A stretch of 64,000 nucleotides of DNA from Kalaharituber pfeilii (Eukaryota > Ascomycota > Pezizomycetes > Pezizales > Pezizaceae). The position numbers and the translations under genes were made by a program. How positions within the stretch are numbered: the first letter of the stretch is position 1; each line of letters opens with the position of its first letter. Below are positions 42,225-53,150 of this stretch, one piece after another. A model generated the notes under the pieces. It saw nothing but the letters and a program-made list of their open reading frames with translations, was not told the DNA's origin and did no database searches. The DNA lies in assembly GCA_015179045.1 (NCBI GenBank), contig WHUZ01000044.1, forward strand, positions 248,001 to 312,000, read 5' to 3'.

Positions 42225-43550
42225 CGAGGCAGGCAAACGAGTACTCGACCAGGTCGCGCTCCACACCTTCTTGCTTCCACCCTTTCTCCTCTAGGTCCTC
42301 CCAGGATTGCCAAGTGACATGCGCCCTATCCTTGTCCTTCCTCTGGGGCCGCTCCAGTTCGGTTCATCTGAATACCAGATGCTGAGCACTCCATGCCTCT
42401 CCACATATGCATTGCACCTCCTCACCACTGATCATCCTCCTCCACATAGCTCCGCCTTTTCCAGTCCGCAGCCATGTGTAATTTGTGAGTGCTCTCCTGC
42501 CCCACTTCACGAATTTGCCCTTCCCAAACCCCACACACTCCCTCTCCTCCTTTCTTTTTCGAACTAACTCCTGACGCAGCCCGCCCTCAGTGGCCTGCCC
42601 ATCATACCTCATGCACTTAGCCCCCTCTTTAGCCTTCTCATCTGCCTTCTCATTGCCCTCTATCCCCACGTAGTGAGCGGCACGAGCTAGCTCGAGCCTG
42701 GATTGATTATATACATAATATTGACAAACTAAACTAAACTAAGCTAAATTTTCATCTTTCTCACTACTATCAGGTAAATTGTGCATTTCGAAGTTGTTGG
42801 TAGGTCAGAATGAGCTCCAAGTCTCTAATTATTACTATATTAGGTATTTACAGTTTATGAAACCTTGCACTGGCTAAGCATTTTAGCGAGCTGTCAAGAA
42901 AAACACTAGCATGATCTTGGCTCGTTTGAGCTCGAGCTGGCTCGGCTCGTGCCGCTCACTATCCCCACGTGGGCCTTGACCCATGCCGGCTTCACCGCAT
43001 CAGCCTCCCTTAACTTCCGCCACCTTTGCAATCAGCTCTATTACCCGCACTAGGTCTGCGGTCCTTGCCTTACCAGTTTTTTCTGCTTTCTGAACTGCAC
43101 TGATGACTGCCTGAGAGTCTGCGAGTAGCAGCACTTTTGCACTGCCATCAACAGCTTCAAGGGCACCCTTATTCCTGAGACCTCGCTGTCCCACACAGTT
43201 GCTTTTGTGCCTACCCACTGGGACCCTTCTAACTCATCTGCTACTACCTTCCTCCAGCACCATCCGCCACCAACACCGCCTTCCTCACTGCGGCTGCCAT
43301 TTGTAAATATAGCCGCCGAGTCGCCCTTAGTCTCATTGATGGCCTTTTCCCATTTGGCTAGGGTGTCCTCCTTGTACAGCTTGAGGTCAATGACCTCAAT
43401 ATCTGCCTGCAGTAGGTGTACATCTCGCGCCCAGGACACCCTCTCCTCCTTATTGACCTCGAGAGTGCTGGCAATCTTTCTGGCTACTGACTCAAACCCA
43501 TCATTTTTGTCTGTGGCATGACCCAAGCTAAAGTCTCTCCAGTCCCTCAC
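42225..43550 (-). pseudogene. LINE B ORF2: RNase H and zinc-knuckle part
   Basis: AIFTNGSRSEEGGVGGGWCW (first Asp changed to Asn: FTNG instead of FTDG), LADSQAVISAVQKAEKTGKA for the third motif, then, after a hAT MITE, MGIEGNEKADEKAKEG and CICGEAWSAQHLVF. The D-to-N change and frameshifts indicate an inactive copy. Confidence 0.85.
42671..42961. mobile_element. hAT-type MITE (291 bp)
   Basis: TIR tagtgagcggcacgagc / gctcgtgccgctcacta, perfect 8-bp TSD tccccacg (42663-42670, 42962-42969). AT-rich core without ORF. It interrupts LINE B. Confidence 0.93.
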
Positions 43551-43573
43551 CCTCTCACCCTCTCTGTCTGGGT

Positions 43574-43730
43574 GGGCAATACATGTAGGTAGTTAGGTAG
43601 TTGGTTGAGAGTAGTTAGTTTGGGGTTGTTGACTTCTTCGTTTCTTTCTCTCTTTTAATAAAGACCTCGCCATAACCCTTCGGGCGGTCTGCGAGTATTG
43701 ATATAAAAAAAAAAAAAAAAAAAAAAAAAA
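43574..43730 (+). mobile_element. F1 3'-end insert (157 bp)
   Basis: F1 3' UTR, stem-loop (gccc-ttc-gggc), about 26 A. Perfect 13-bp TSD tctctgtctgggt at 43561-43573 and 43731-43743. Confidence 0.93.
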
Positions 43731-44065
43731 TCTCTGTCTGGGTCTGGGGATGCCATTCCTCTGAAGCTTTCGGGCCACAGGTCCCCCATCCCTGTAGGGT
43801 CCCTCACTGATCTTAGTGCATACCTTGCTTGGCTTTGATTGAGGATTGTCGTTACGCTCTCCACTCCAGCAATGGCCTCGACCTTTACTCTCGCTGCCCC
43901 TCGGACTGCGCCAGTGCATTTGCGAAGTGCTTAGTACTGCAACCTCTCAAACTCCTCTCTCCACTGCTTCTGGCTTCTCCACCCGATTTCGGACCCCCAA
44001 AGGGCCACTGCCCTTATCATACCGATGTATGCCTTTCTCCATGAGATTGGGCTCATACCCCATTG

Positions 44066-44068
<3 letters not shown>

Positions 44069-44104
<36 letters not shown>

Positions 44105-44379
44105 ATCGTTACTCGCATGCTGCCCTGTGGGCTATGGCGAGATTAGGTTAAGTACATATATGAGATAAGGAAATAGATGTGAAATTGTGAGAATGAAAAT
44201 CGGAAATAAGAGTCAAAAAGAGAGGTTCGTTCCGTCCCATTAGTCCTGTTCCTCCTCGAGGGCGCTCATCAGTCTTATCAGCGGGTCCCTTTCTTCGTTT
44301 TTTTGGGGTTGTCTTCCTTCTCCCCGGCCATATTGTTGTCTGCCATACCCGACATTCGGTCGCATTCCTCTAGGAGGTG
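44069..44379 (-). mobile_element. LINE F1 3' fragment (311 bp)
   Basis: Reverse F1 with the last ORF2 codons (ALEEEQD), 3' UTR, stem-loop and poly(T). TSD ataccccattgaga at 44055-44068 and 44380-44393. Confidence 0.93.
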
Positions 44380-44393
44380 ATACCCCATTGAGA

Positions 44394-45521
44394 GTTGCCT
44401 AGCTCAGACAGCACACCCATAAGCTTCCTGGCTTTCTCGATCTGACTTTTCCAGTGGAGGTCAGAATGAAGGGTGCTGTCGCCAATCACACCTAGCCACT
44501 TGCCCCTCTCGACATCTGCTCTCTTCTTTATCTTCTTACCAATGACTAGGACCTCCTCCTTCAAGGCCTCCAGTGGCAGGTCATAGGCATAAGCTACCTC
44601 TCTGAGTACCTCTGCTATCCTACCCCTAATCCGTTTCATATCCTTGGTATCTCCCCAGTTTACTATAACGTGGTCAATATCATCTACAAATGATAGGAGT
44701 TCCACCTCGCACTGGCATTCTCTAGCTATCCTAGCTGCCTTCTGTTCTATCTCTTCCAAAATTGGTGCTATGAAGATGAGTAATACTACAGAGGACAGTG
44801 GGGATCCCTGCAGGATGCCCACATTTGATGTTCTACAGCCCCTAACCTGGCCATCCCACTCAACTTTGAATTCGCGCTCTCGAAAGAAGGTCTCTAGCCA
44901 GGGTAGCTAATTCTCAGCTGATGAACCCTGGACCCGCTCCCTGACAACTTCCCATCTTATGTTCCCAAACTTGCCTTTAACATCCTGTATGACCCACACA
45001 GCGCCCTCCTTCCATGCAAGTGCTCTCTGGCTAACTACTACAGCTCGAAACAGGGCATCAATAGCAGACCTGCCCTTCACCCCTCCAAATTGTCCCTTGT
45101 GGAACAAGTCAGCATCCTGGAGGTCATCTGCAACAATCTTCTCTATCATCTTCCCCACGCAGTTGATGAGTTGGATTGGCCTCTAGCTTTTTGCCTGCTT
45201 GGGGTCTTTTCCAGACTTCGGGATTATGACAACCTTACTGAACTGCCAGCTCTTGGGCATCCTGCCCACCGCTAGCTCAATGGCCAGCTCCTTCATCAAC
45301 TGCTATCCTAGCACTATTTTGTTGATTACTTTGATGAATCTGTAGTTGATGCCATCAGGCTCTGGTGCTGAGTGGTTCGAGGTGCCTGCAACTGCCTTGT
45401 ATAGCCTCTCAGTCAGCTCGTTTACTGTGTCAGAAGTCATTTCATCCATTGGATTCAACGTTGGCACCGATGAGTTCGCCGGTACCGATGAGTTCGCCGG
45501 CGCTAGCAAATTTGCTGGCAC
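44394..45521 (-). pseudogene. LINE B reverse transcriptase
   Basis: HKGQFGGVKGRSAIDALFRA (finger/palm), VIQDVKGKFGNIRWE (motif A region), GILQGSPLSSVVLLIFIAPI (motif B) and ELLSFVDDIDHVIV (motif C with intact FVDD). Frames shift once between motifs A and B. A hexapeptide repeat (PANSSV) sits at the junction with the endonuclease. Confidence 0.88.
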
Positions 45522-45545
45522 CAGTGAATTTGCCGGCGGTGAGTT
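45470..45545 (-). repeat. 15-18 bp coding repeats in the LINE B linker
   Basis: Four degenerate units around gatgagttcgccgg, encoding PANSSV-like repeats. Confidence 0.75.
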
Positions 45546-45917
45546 TGCCGGCGCCCCCGGGTCTCCAGGTTCTCCAAGTTCGCTAGAGTTGTATCCAGGT
45601 CTAGATCTGATGTAGCCATTTCCGCTTGGTTATCAGCCTGCTGGAAGTTCCTCTGCACCAGGCCCTTAGCTTTCTCTTCATCAGACCTCCATATATCCCT
45701 GTTGTCACCCACAAGGTCACCCATCTTTCCTCTGAGCCTTCATGGGTCTTTTGCCACCCGGATCACATCCCATGGGTCCTTTGTACTATTCTCCTCCATA
45801 AACCGCTCCCAGCACTCCTTCTTCTTTCGCCTTATGACGTACTTGAGGGTCTTAACCCGCTCTTTCCACTGTAGGAGTCTGGGCCTCTCCCATACTTTGG
45901 CTGCCTGTCCCTTACCT

Positions 45918-46519
45918 AATATGGGTGAAGTCCCACACGGGCATAAATGGCAACACCGAGGCGGATAAAGCAGCGAAAATAGGAACCGCCCTGCAATACC
46001 AAGACGACACGATCACGGAGGCTGGTATGAGGCAGCTCGCGAGATCACGAAGAGCCAGCGAACGAAACAGACTAGGACTGAGCTACCAACCATTACAACG
46101 CCTAGGGACGAGGGTCGCCACCCTAGCTGGCATACTGGGCAACAAAGGACTACGACACTGGAGACACCAGATTGGGAAGGCCGACAGCCCGGAATGCAGA
46201 TGGTGTGGCAAAAGACTGGAGACAACCGCCCACGTGCTCAACGAGTGCGAGGTATGGAAACAGAAATGGCCAGGAGGGGAGTCAGACCTCAAGAACCTCC
46301 CCAAGACAGACGGCAAGGGAGACAGACTGGTGGAACTGCTAAACTGGGCAGGACGGGAATAGCGGGACGGGATCCTCAGTAATTAGTTAATTCTGCTGAT
46401 AGTTAATGTTGTCTTTGGTTTTACCTCATTTTCTTTTAGCCATGTATCTAACAAGACCCTGCCATAGCCTATAAGGCGGCACGCTAGTAATGAAATAATT
46501 AAAAAAAAAAAAAAATAAA
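45918..46519 (+). mobile_element. LINE F1 3' fragment (602 bp)
   Basis: Perfect TSD tgtcccttacct at 45906-45917 and 46520-46531. Contains the ORF2 C-terminus, 3' UTR and F1 tail with stem gcct-ata-aggc (46463), then poly(A). Confidence 0.94.
45925..46362 (+). pseudogene. LINE F1 ORF2 C-terminus (145 codons, open)
   Basis: The cleanest F1 ORF2 end in the window. It holds the last RNase H motif (GINGNTEADKAAK), a linker (RNRLGLSYQPLQRLG), a zinc knuckle C-X2-C-X8-H-X4-C (CRWCGKRLETTAHVLNEC) and an acidic end (LLNWAGRE). 5' truncation removed everything upstream, so it is not a gene. Confidence 0.9.
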
Positions 46520-46531
46520 TGTCCCTTACCT

Positions 46532-47060
46532 CCTCGCCCCTCCTTTCTTACTGCCATCGCCTCCTCTTCTACCTCGTCGTCCCATCACAACTTACTTCTT
46601 GAGGATGCACGTATCACCCTTCTCAGGCTCTCTTGGAGCTTGCAAGTCTTCTCATATGCAGTACCTCCTTTGAGGCTACGGAACCACTCCCATTGTCCTG
46701 GGCCTTCTTTTCTACAATTTCTCGAATCGTATCCTCTGCCTTGTCCCAGTCCACCCCTCTCCTTGTTTCAGTTTCACCCTAACTGGCACACTAAGTCCCC
46801 CAAACCGCTGTGTGATCTCCACATATCTACTCTGGTTCCTCGCTTTGCCATTCTACTTCCCCATACTTCCAGACCAAATCTAGAACACTCTCTTTGACCT
46901 GCCCTTCCACCTCTCTCGCCCATGATGCATCCCCTTTCCTTGTCTCTAGGTGCCAGCCTGTACCTCCCATACCCTCCATGAGTGCCCTTCCCCTTGGGTC
47001 AGGCGCTCTGTCTGGTTTGGACCAAGCTGGATGGTGTGTGTTGAAGTCTCCCTGTGAACA
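46532..47060 (-). pseudogene. LINE B endonuclease part
   Basis: Contains GDFNTHHPAWSKPDRAPDPR, the conserved GDFN-x-H motif of APE-type LINE endonucleases, followed by DLVWKYGEVEW. It is truncated on the 5' side near the GDFN motif and frame-broken downstream. Confidence 0.8.
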
Positions 47061-47339
47061 GGCAGAGTGTATACAATGATACCGCGTCTGCATGCACGAA
47101 AGGACCGGGTCGAGACTTGGTGGGCTGAGCAATAAGGTAGGCAAAACGATCAATTCATAGCATGTAATATAAGCAATGCATAGCAAGTGATAGCACAGAA
47201 AGAAGAGAAAACCGCTGCCTAGACATCTCCCACTACATCCACACCTACGCCTATATATCACCGGCGTATGACTAAGCCAGACCTTGGCCGTAAGCCAAGA
47301 AATGACCAAGCTCCTGCCGGCGATTTTTCTCATTATCCC

Positions 47340-47523
47340 ACAGCACTAGTAGGTGACGACGTCAAATCGGCATTTAACTTCGTCAGGAGGCGGAGGGTGG
47401 TGGAGCGCATCGGGCAAACGAATCATAACCTAGCGGCTTTTGTGGACTCGTTCCTGAGACCCAGCAGATTCAACCTGATATGGGACAGCAAAAAACGAGC
47501 AGAGAGCCGAATGACGGACGGGA
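47340..47523 (+). pseudogene. LINE F1 RT fragment, chimeric end
   Basis: DDVKSAFNFVRRRRVVERIG...SRMTDGTS matches the F1 RT at 15.55 kb, then stops abruptly before QGSP and joins gcaaaaacgaaaaaatcgcc, a sequence also found inverted at the left border of duplication copy B (about 53190-53215). Confidence 0.75.
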
Positions 47524-47783
47524 CATCAGCAAAAACGAAAAAATCGCCCCATGCGCCTGGAGCATAGGGCGCACAGGGCAAGAACTGGGGAACATGTTGC
47601 AACGCGGTCCCGTCGCGTGCGCCATGTTGCATCCTACCATACATGGATCGCCCTGAGAAATCGGTGAATGTATCTGCCAAGTCTGGAAGATCCGGCCTTG
47701 CAAGCAGTCCCCACAACGCACAGCCAAGTGGCCTTTGCACCAGTGATTCAGCAGACTGATATGACTTGCTCTAGGAGTTCACT

Positions 47784-47872
47784 TTTTCTTTGTTTGTTAA
47801 GCCTGTCTCCGGGCTTCGAGGGCTGGCCCAGGGACCCTGCCATGGCCACGTGCTACAAGCGGGGTTATGTGA

Positions 47873-47918
<46 letters not shown>
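47784..47918 (+). mobile_element. F2 3'-end insert (135 bp)
   Basis: Perfect TSD tctaggagttcact at 47770-47783 and 47919-47932. The tail is a T(6)A(about 40) switch. Confidence 0.93.
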
Positions 47919-47921
<3 letters not shown>

Positions 47922-48298
47922 AGGAGTTCACTGGCACTGCTAACCAACTCCCTGACCTGTCCAGTCAGGGATAATGACCTCACAGATTCATTTGCTTTTA
48001 ACCTATACTCTCCTAGAGAGGGTGACTGCATCCAGCGATGCCTAAAAGAATCAATCAAATATACTATACCTTCTTGAGAGATACTATGTTCTCTTGAAGG
48101 CCCGTTTGATCCTATAATCCCTAGAGCGAAGCTTACTAATTATGATAGCTGGTACCTGTTACATTGGAATTCATAATGCGAGGTAACTTCATTTATTTGA
48201 TCTATTATTATCTTAAAAAATTTGCTCCCCATGAACCAATCCTGGACATACAATAAAATAACCAAAACTTCCACTGAAATAAAAGTATATAGGAGAGC

Positions 48299-48353
48299 CC
48301 TGCCTTGCCCAACAGCTGCAAGCGCAGGTATATGATACAGTAAAAAAAAAAAA
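48299..48353 (+). mobile_element. F2 micro-insert, diverged
   Basis: ccctgccttgcccaacagct, then gcgcaggtatatgata and A(12). Weak TSD (agtata). Confidence 0.7.
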
Positions 48354-48399
48354 CAGTATAGCAATCACTAAGAGGAGCAAAAAAGCAGGACGGCTCTTA

Positions 48400-48755
48400 C
48401 TTATTATCTTGCCATAACCTATAAGATTTAGCTTATTCTGCTGCATCTCGTACCATAGAGAGAAATGAGTCATACCTGTCAAATTGAGCTTATTCTTGTG
48501 CTGTCGAGAGAGAATTATCATACCTGTTAATTAAGATCATCCTGCCTCATCTTATGACGTGGAAATGGTACTGCTCTCCTTATAGATTGAGTCCATATGT
48601 AGCCATTGACGGAAATCTGTCATACCTATCAGATTCAGCTCAATCTGCCTCATCTTATAATGTTGAGAAGGGTCTACAATACCTGTTAAATTTAACTTAT
48701 TATGTCTCATCTCTCACTATCAAACGGGCCTGTCATACTTTGTTAATAGAGCTCA
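48400..48755 (+). repeat. Degenerate minisatellite, left block
   Basis: Units of about 55-60 bp built around catacctgt(t/c)aa(a/g)tt(g/t)agctcat and catctcatac...gttgag. The same family continues at 50464-51010 on the far side of the palindromic element. Confidence 0.75.
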
Positions 48756-48760
48756 TACTA

Positions 48761-50458
48761 CTGTGTTCTACCGGAATATTGCGCACAACCGGGATATTGC
48801 GCACTTTCGGAACATGCGAATTTTTGCAGTAGTGGCTGCAATTCATGTGCGAGTATTATGAAACTTTAGGATGATGTTTTTAACATATCCTGAAATATAT
48901 TCTGTGCCTCAGATTGCATCTATCGGAGGACAGCATAGTGTACTATACTGAGATATACCTAATTAGGCAATAGGGCACTTCTGTTTATAAAATTAGACAC
49001 AGACCAACTAGAGTATTGATATGCTTAATTACACATCAGCATATGCCTATAATAATATATACCAAGTTTGGTACTGATATGAGTATTGTAGTAGAGGTGC
49101 TAACTAAAAATAATCAACAATAGTAGCAATTTAGTAGTAATAGAAGCAGGCAGGCTAATGGGAGATACAATAGGCTTAAATATGAGTGGAGAAAGTTCTT
49201 ACAGCTAAAGCATATAGGAAAGATTTATTTTTGGTAGTCCTAGCTTTCTATATAATGATTGAAAGTACATGGAATAAGATACTAGTATCTATATTTAGTA
49301 AGATATAATATAGTATATAGTTTAATATAGTAGGTATATAAGATATTATAATAAAGTAAATTAATTATAATATATCTAAAATTATAGATAATAAGTTTGG
49401 TACTAATATAAGTTTTATAAAAGAAGTAGTAGCTAAAAATATTTAGAAAGAGTAGTAATTTAAGAGTAATAAAAGTAAGTAAGCTTAATAGAAGTAGAAT
49501 AGACTTAAATATAAGTAAAAACTATTCTTATAATTAAAATATATAGCAAAAATTTATTTTTAGTACTTATAAGCTCCTATATTATAATTTAGAGTATAAA
49601 GAATACTATACTACTATATTTTATTAGATTTTATATTATATTAGATATAATATAGTATATATTTTATTATATAAAATATATAATAGCTTACAATATACTT
49701 ATATATATTATATATTTATTTATAATATATAAAGAATATTAAAACTTTCTAGAAATAAGAAAAAGTAAAAAAAATTCTTAAAATATAGAATAAAATAAAG
49801 ATATAAGAACTAGTATCTGTATATGGCTTAAAAAATAAAAGTATAGGAGGTATAAGTAATTTAATCTATTATATATTCTTATATACTAAGTATATTCACT
49901 TTATACTATAATATATTTTATAAAATATAAATTATAGTATACTATTCCTTATAACTTCAATTACTATATAAAGTTTTAGAACTATTAAAAATAAATCTTT
50001 ACTATATGCTTTAGCTATAAGAACTCTTTTTACTTATATTTAAGCCTATTATATCTCCTATTAGCCTGCCTACTTCTATAACTACCGAATTACTACTATT
50101 TCTAAATATTTTTAGTTAGTACTTCTGCTACAATACTTATATCAGTACCAAACTTGGTATATATAATCATGAGCATATGCTGATATATAATTAAGCATAT
50201 AAATACTCTAGCTGGTCTGTGTCTAATTTTATAAACAGAAGTACTCTATTGCCTAATTAGGTATATCTCAGTATAGTACACTATGCTGTCTTTCGATAGA
50301 TGCAATCTGAGGCACAGAATATATTTCAGGATATGTTAAAAACATCATCCTAAAGTTTCATAATACTTACACATGAATTGCAGCTACTACTGCAAAAATT
50401 CGCATGTTCCGAAAGTGCGCAATATCCCGGTTGTGCGCAATATCCTGGTAGAACACAG
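48761..50458. mobile_element. Palindromic TIR element, RIP-like decay (1.7 kb)
   Basis: Ends ctgtgttctacc / ggtagaacacag, flanked by TA (also readable as 5-bp tacta). Arms of at least 500 bp are inverted and close to 90 percent alike at the ends. Inner parts are extremely AT-rich, and the left arm is partly duplicated in direct order (49060-49300 and 49385-49620). No ORF. This resembles a foldback or Tc1-like element with many C-to-T changes. Confidence 0.85.
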
Positions 50459-50463
50459 TACTA

Positions 50464-51010
50464 TATCTCCCGCCGCATCGTGAAGGGTCTACCATACCTG
50501 TGAAATTTAACTCATATTACCATATTCTGCATTGTTGAAGGCTGCCATCCTGTCAGATTAAGCTGTTGTTGCCATATCTCACATAGTTGAGGAGGACCTA
50601 GCATACCTATTAAGTTGAGCTGTTGTTGCCATATCTCGCGTGGTTGAGTGGACCTAGCATGCCTATTAAGTTGAGCTAGTTAGCAGCAGTAAAAGGAGTG
50701 GATTGCTTGTGCTTTGATTCCTGCCTAACGAGATGCAATTCGGGCATGATTTTGTTGTTGCCATATCTCGTATGGTTGAGTGGGACCTAGCATACTTGTT
50801 AAGTTGAGCTCATGTTAGTATATTTCGCGTGAGTGGGACCTAGCATACCTATTAAGTTGAGCTTATGTTGCTATATCTTACACCATCAAGGTATGCGATC
50901 CTGTCAGATTAAGCCATATTTCATACCGTTAGGTAGAACGCGTTATACTTATTAGATTCAGCTCATTCTATCATATTTTACGCTGTTTAAGAGAGCCCAC
51001 CATACCTACA
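50464..51010 (+). repeat. Degenerate minisatellite, right block
   Basis: About 8-9 units of roughly 58 bp (cctagcatacctattaagtt, gagctgttgttgccatatct, cgcgtggttgagtgg). Separated from the left block by the palindromic element. Confidence 0.82.
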
Positions 51011-51359
51011 AAATATTCGCGTCAACAAATACAATCTCTATGCATTAGCATATTGCACATGTCTGCCAGTAGCCTAGTTGTGATGTCAGAGTGGGAGATA
51101 ATCCTGGCAGTATTAACCGGCAACCTGGAAGTGTACTGATCAACAGCCTATCATCCTACATTGGGTTGCCAGCCAACCTATATGAGTAACAACCAGCGGC
51201 TGTGGTGGCCGGCCCAATGAGCGGCTCAATCAGCGGGCCAACATGCAGCCTAATGAGCGGCCCAACCCGCGACCTGATGAGCTGAATTTAATAACAGTAG
51301 ATTTTGGCGTACCAGCATGTGGTTTGTCCCAAATCAGCAATGTCCTAACAGGGCAGCTC

Positions 51360-51725
51360 AAGCATACTTGCTAGATTGAGATAATTGACTGCCAGGAGGA
51401 TATTGAGCAGATTGAGCCAATTGAGCGTATCGAGTATATTGAGCGTGGGTATGAAATATAGAGAGTAGAGAATATTGGGCATATTGAGCCTGTTCAGCAT
51501 ATTTGGCATGAATTCCCAACCCGGACTGGGAATTGACCACTTTCGCAGTGCACATGAGATGTAGAGAGTATTAAGCACATTGAGCATGCCATGAGGTGTA
51601 GAGAATATTAAGTATATTAACTGCATGCATAAGGTATAGAGAGTATTGAGTGTATTGAGCACATGCATGAGATATTGAATATGTTAAGTTTATTGAGTAT
51701 TCACTGCGCGCATGAGATATTGAGC
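51360..51725 (+). repeat. Low-complexity ttgagcatatt repeats
   Basis: Many variants of attgagca(t) and gcatgagatatagagagtat in the spacer of the inverted repeat. They create false ORFs (LNTLNTLYTL...). Confidence 0.8.
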
Positions 51726-52023
51726 GGAAATGGAATCGGCATGCCGAAGGTGATATGTATGAATTACGGGGCTACGAAAGGGCCTCACGCCGACCTAATG
51801 CTGAAGGCGATATATACGAATTAAGGGCCCCACGCCGACTGCCAGTGTTGGGCTGCAGGTCAATTATTGTAATGGTATTGTGGATATCCAAATGTGCCGA
51901 GATGCAATGATCATTGATCAAAGGTTCACTTGTGGCGTCAGGATACGACAGGGTGTAAGATCTAGCATCAGAACGCTGGGGCGCACAGGGCACAATACGA
52001 AAGGCGGGTTGCATCAGGATGCT

Positions 52024-52079
52024 TTTTTTTTTTTTTTTTTTCACGTGACCCCGCAGGCAGCTTTTCACCATGGCAGGGC
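52024..52079 (-). mobile_element. F2 micro-insert (56 bp)
   Basis: TSD gcatcagga(t/c)gct at 52011-52023 and 52080-52092. Confidence 0.92.
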
Positions 52080-52118
52080 GCATCAGGACGCTGAGTAGAT
52101 ACGCCTGAACGCAACCTT

Positions 52119-52163
52119 TTTTTTTTTTTTTTTTTTTTATTTCATTAATCGCATGCCGCCCTA
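52119..52163 (-). mobile_element. F1 minimal insert (45 bp)
   Basis: Poly(T), then atttcattaatcgcatgccg ending at the loop of the stem-loop. TSD tgaacgcaacctt at 52106-52118 and 52164-52176. Confidence 0.92.
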
Positions 52164-52973
52164 TGAACGCAACCTTTGTTTTGGTCATGGATGCCCACTA
52201 CTCAATTGAAATAAACTTTAACTGTTGCAAAGGGAGCTTTAGAACCTGGGCTACTCGCTGAGTCACTTACTCGGCTACTTATTGGACTGCTTATCGGGCT
52301 GCTCATTGGGTCGGCCACTACAGCCGCTGGTTGTTACTCACATGGGTCGGCTGGCAACCCAATATAGGATGATAGGCTGTTGCTCAGTACACTTCCAGGT
52401 TGCCGGTTGATACTGCAGGAATTACCCCTCATTCTGACGTCAAGTTCAGTGTTGACTAGGTTGGTGATACAACGTGCCGACGCGCTCAGAACATGTTTGT
52501 TTATGTTTGTTGACGCGACTGTTGCAGCACATATTTACAGGTATGGCAGGCCCCTCTTAACAGCATGACATTTGGCAGAAAAAGCTATTGACAGGTAGGG
52601 CAGCTCTCCTCAATGCACCTCAATGCACCACAATGAGCCGAATTCTCTATTGCAGCGAGAGTGGCAAAATGGACTATATTACATGAAGCAGGAGCGGTAG
52701 GGTGACCGATAATGGTATGGCATGATAGGATGATGAAAGGGCACCTGGATATAGATCACAATAGCTAGATATACATAATCAGTTGTCAAACAAGGCGTTC
52801 TATCTGCAGTACTTGCTGTTGTGAAAAAGCTTCTTCAGTGTCTATAAGTAGTTGATACCGTGAAAGTACATGGCACACTTATCAGTTGCGCAGAGACGTA
52901 ATAGATGCATCTGGAAACTGTTTGGGTGTAAACAACCTTAGTTAGTGCGTCTAGTTATGATCAACAGGTAACA

Positions 52974-53150
52974 TGCATCCAGGGTGCATAGGACGTTACA
53001 ATGAATAGATGAGGTACATTCAGGGCGCACAGAGCTTTAGTTACTGCGCCAGGGTGCAATGAATAGATGACGTGCATCCAGGGCGCACAGAGCCTTGTTT
53101 AGTGCGCCAGGTTACAATGAGCAGATGACGTGCATCCAGGGCGCTCAAGG
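52974..53150 (+). repeat. 58-bp minisatellite, about 3 units
   Basis: Units begin gtgcatccagggcgcacaga and end gcagatgac. The array ends at the left border of duplication copy B. Confidence 0.85.

Larger units (their letters stand above)
42066..47075 (-). mobile_element. LINE B copy, near full length, multiply interrupted
   Basis: On the minus strand: endonuclease (about 47060-46830), a linker, RT (45180-44380), RNase H (43550-42960) and zinc knuckle to about 42225. The 3' UTR and B-type F2 tail with poly(A) follow (42129-42066). Four later insertions split it: 45918-46519, 44069-44379, 43574-43730 and 42671-42961, each with its own TSD. The 5' end is truncated inside the endonuclease. Confidence 0.9.
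50985..52570. repeat. Imperfect long inverted repeat (about 290-330 bp arms)
   Basis: 50985-51275 pairs with 52240-52570: ccggcaacctggaagtgtac (51129) matches the complement of gtacacttccaggttgccgg (52388), and cgcgtcaacaaa matches ttgttgacgcg. The arms enclose about 0.95 kb. Probably an old TIR element. Confidence 0.75.

Noticed and set aside
51345..51668. ORF with LNTLNTLYTL repeats
   Set aside because: Low-complexity ttgagcat repeats, no start context or homologue type.
52974..53150. CRISPR-like direct repeats
   Set aside because: Units are contiguous (58-bp tandem minisatellite) with no spacers, and the genome is eukaryotic.
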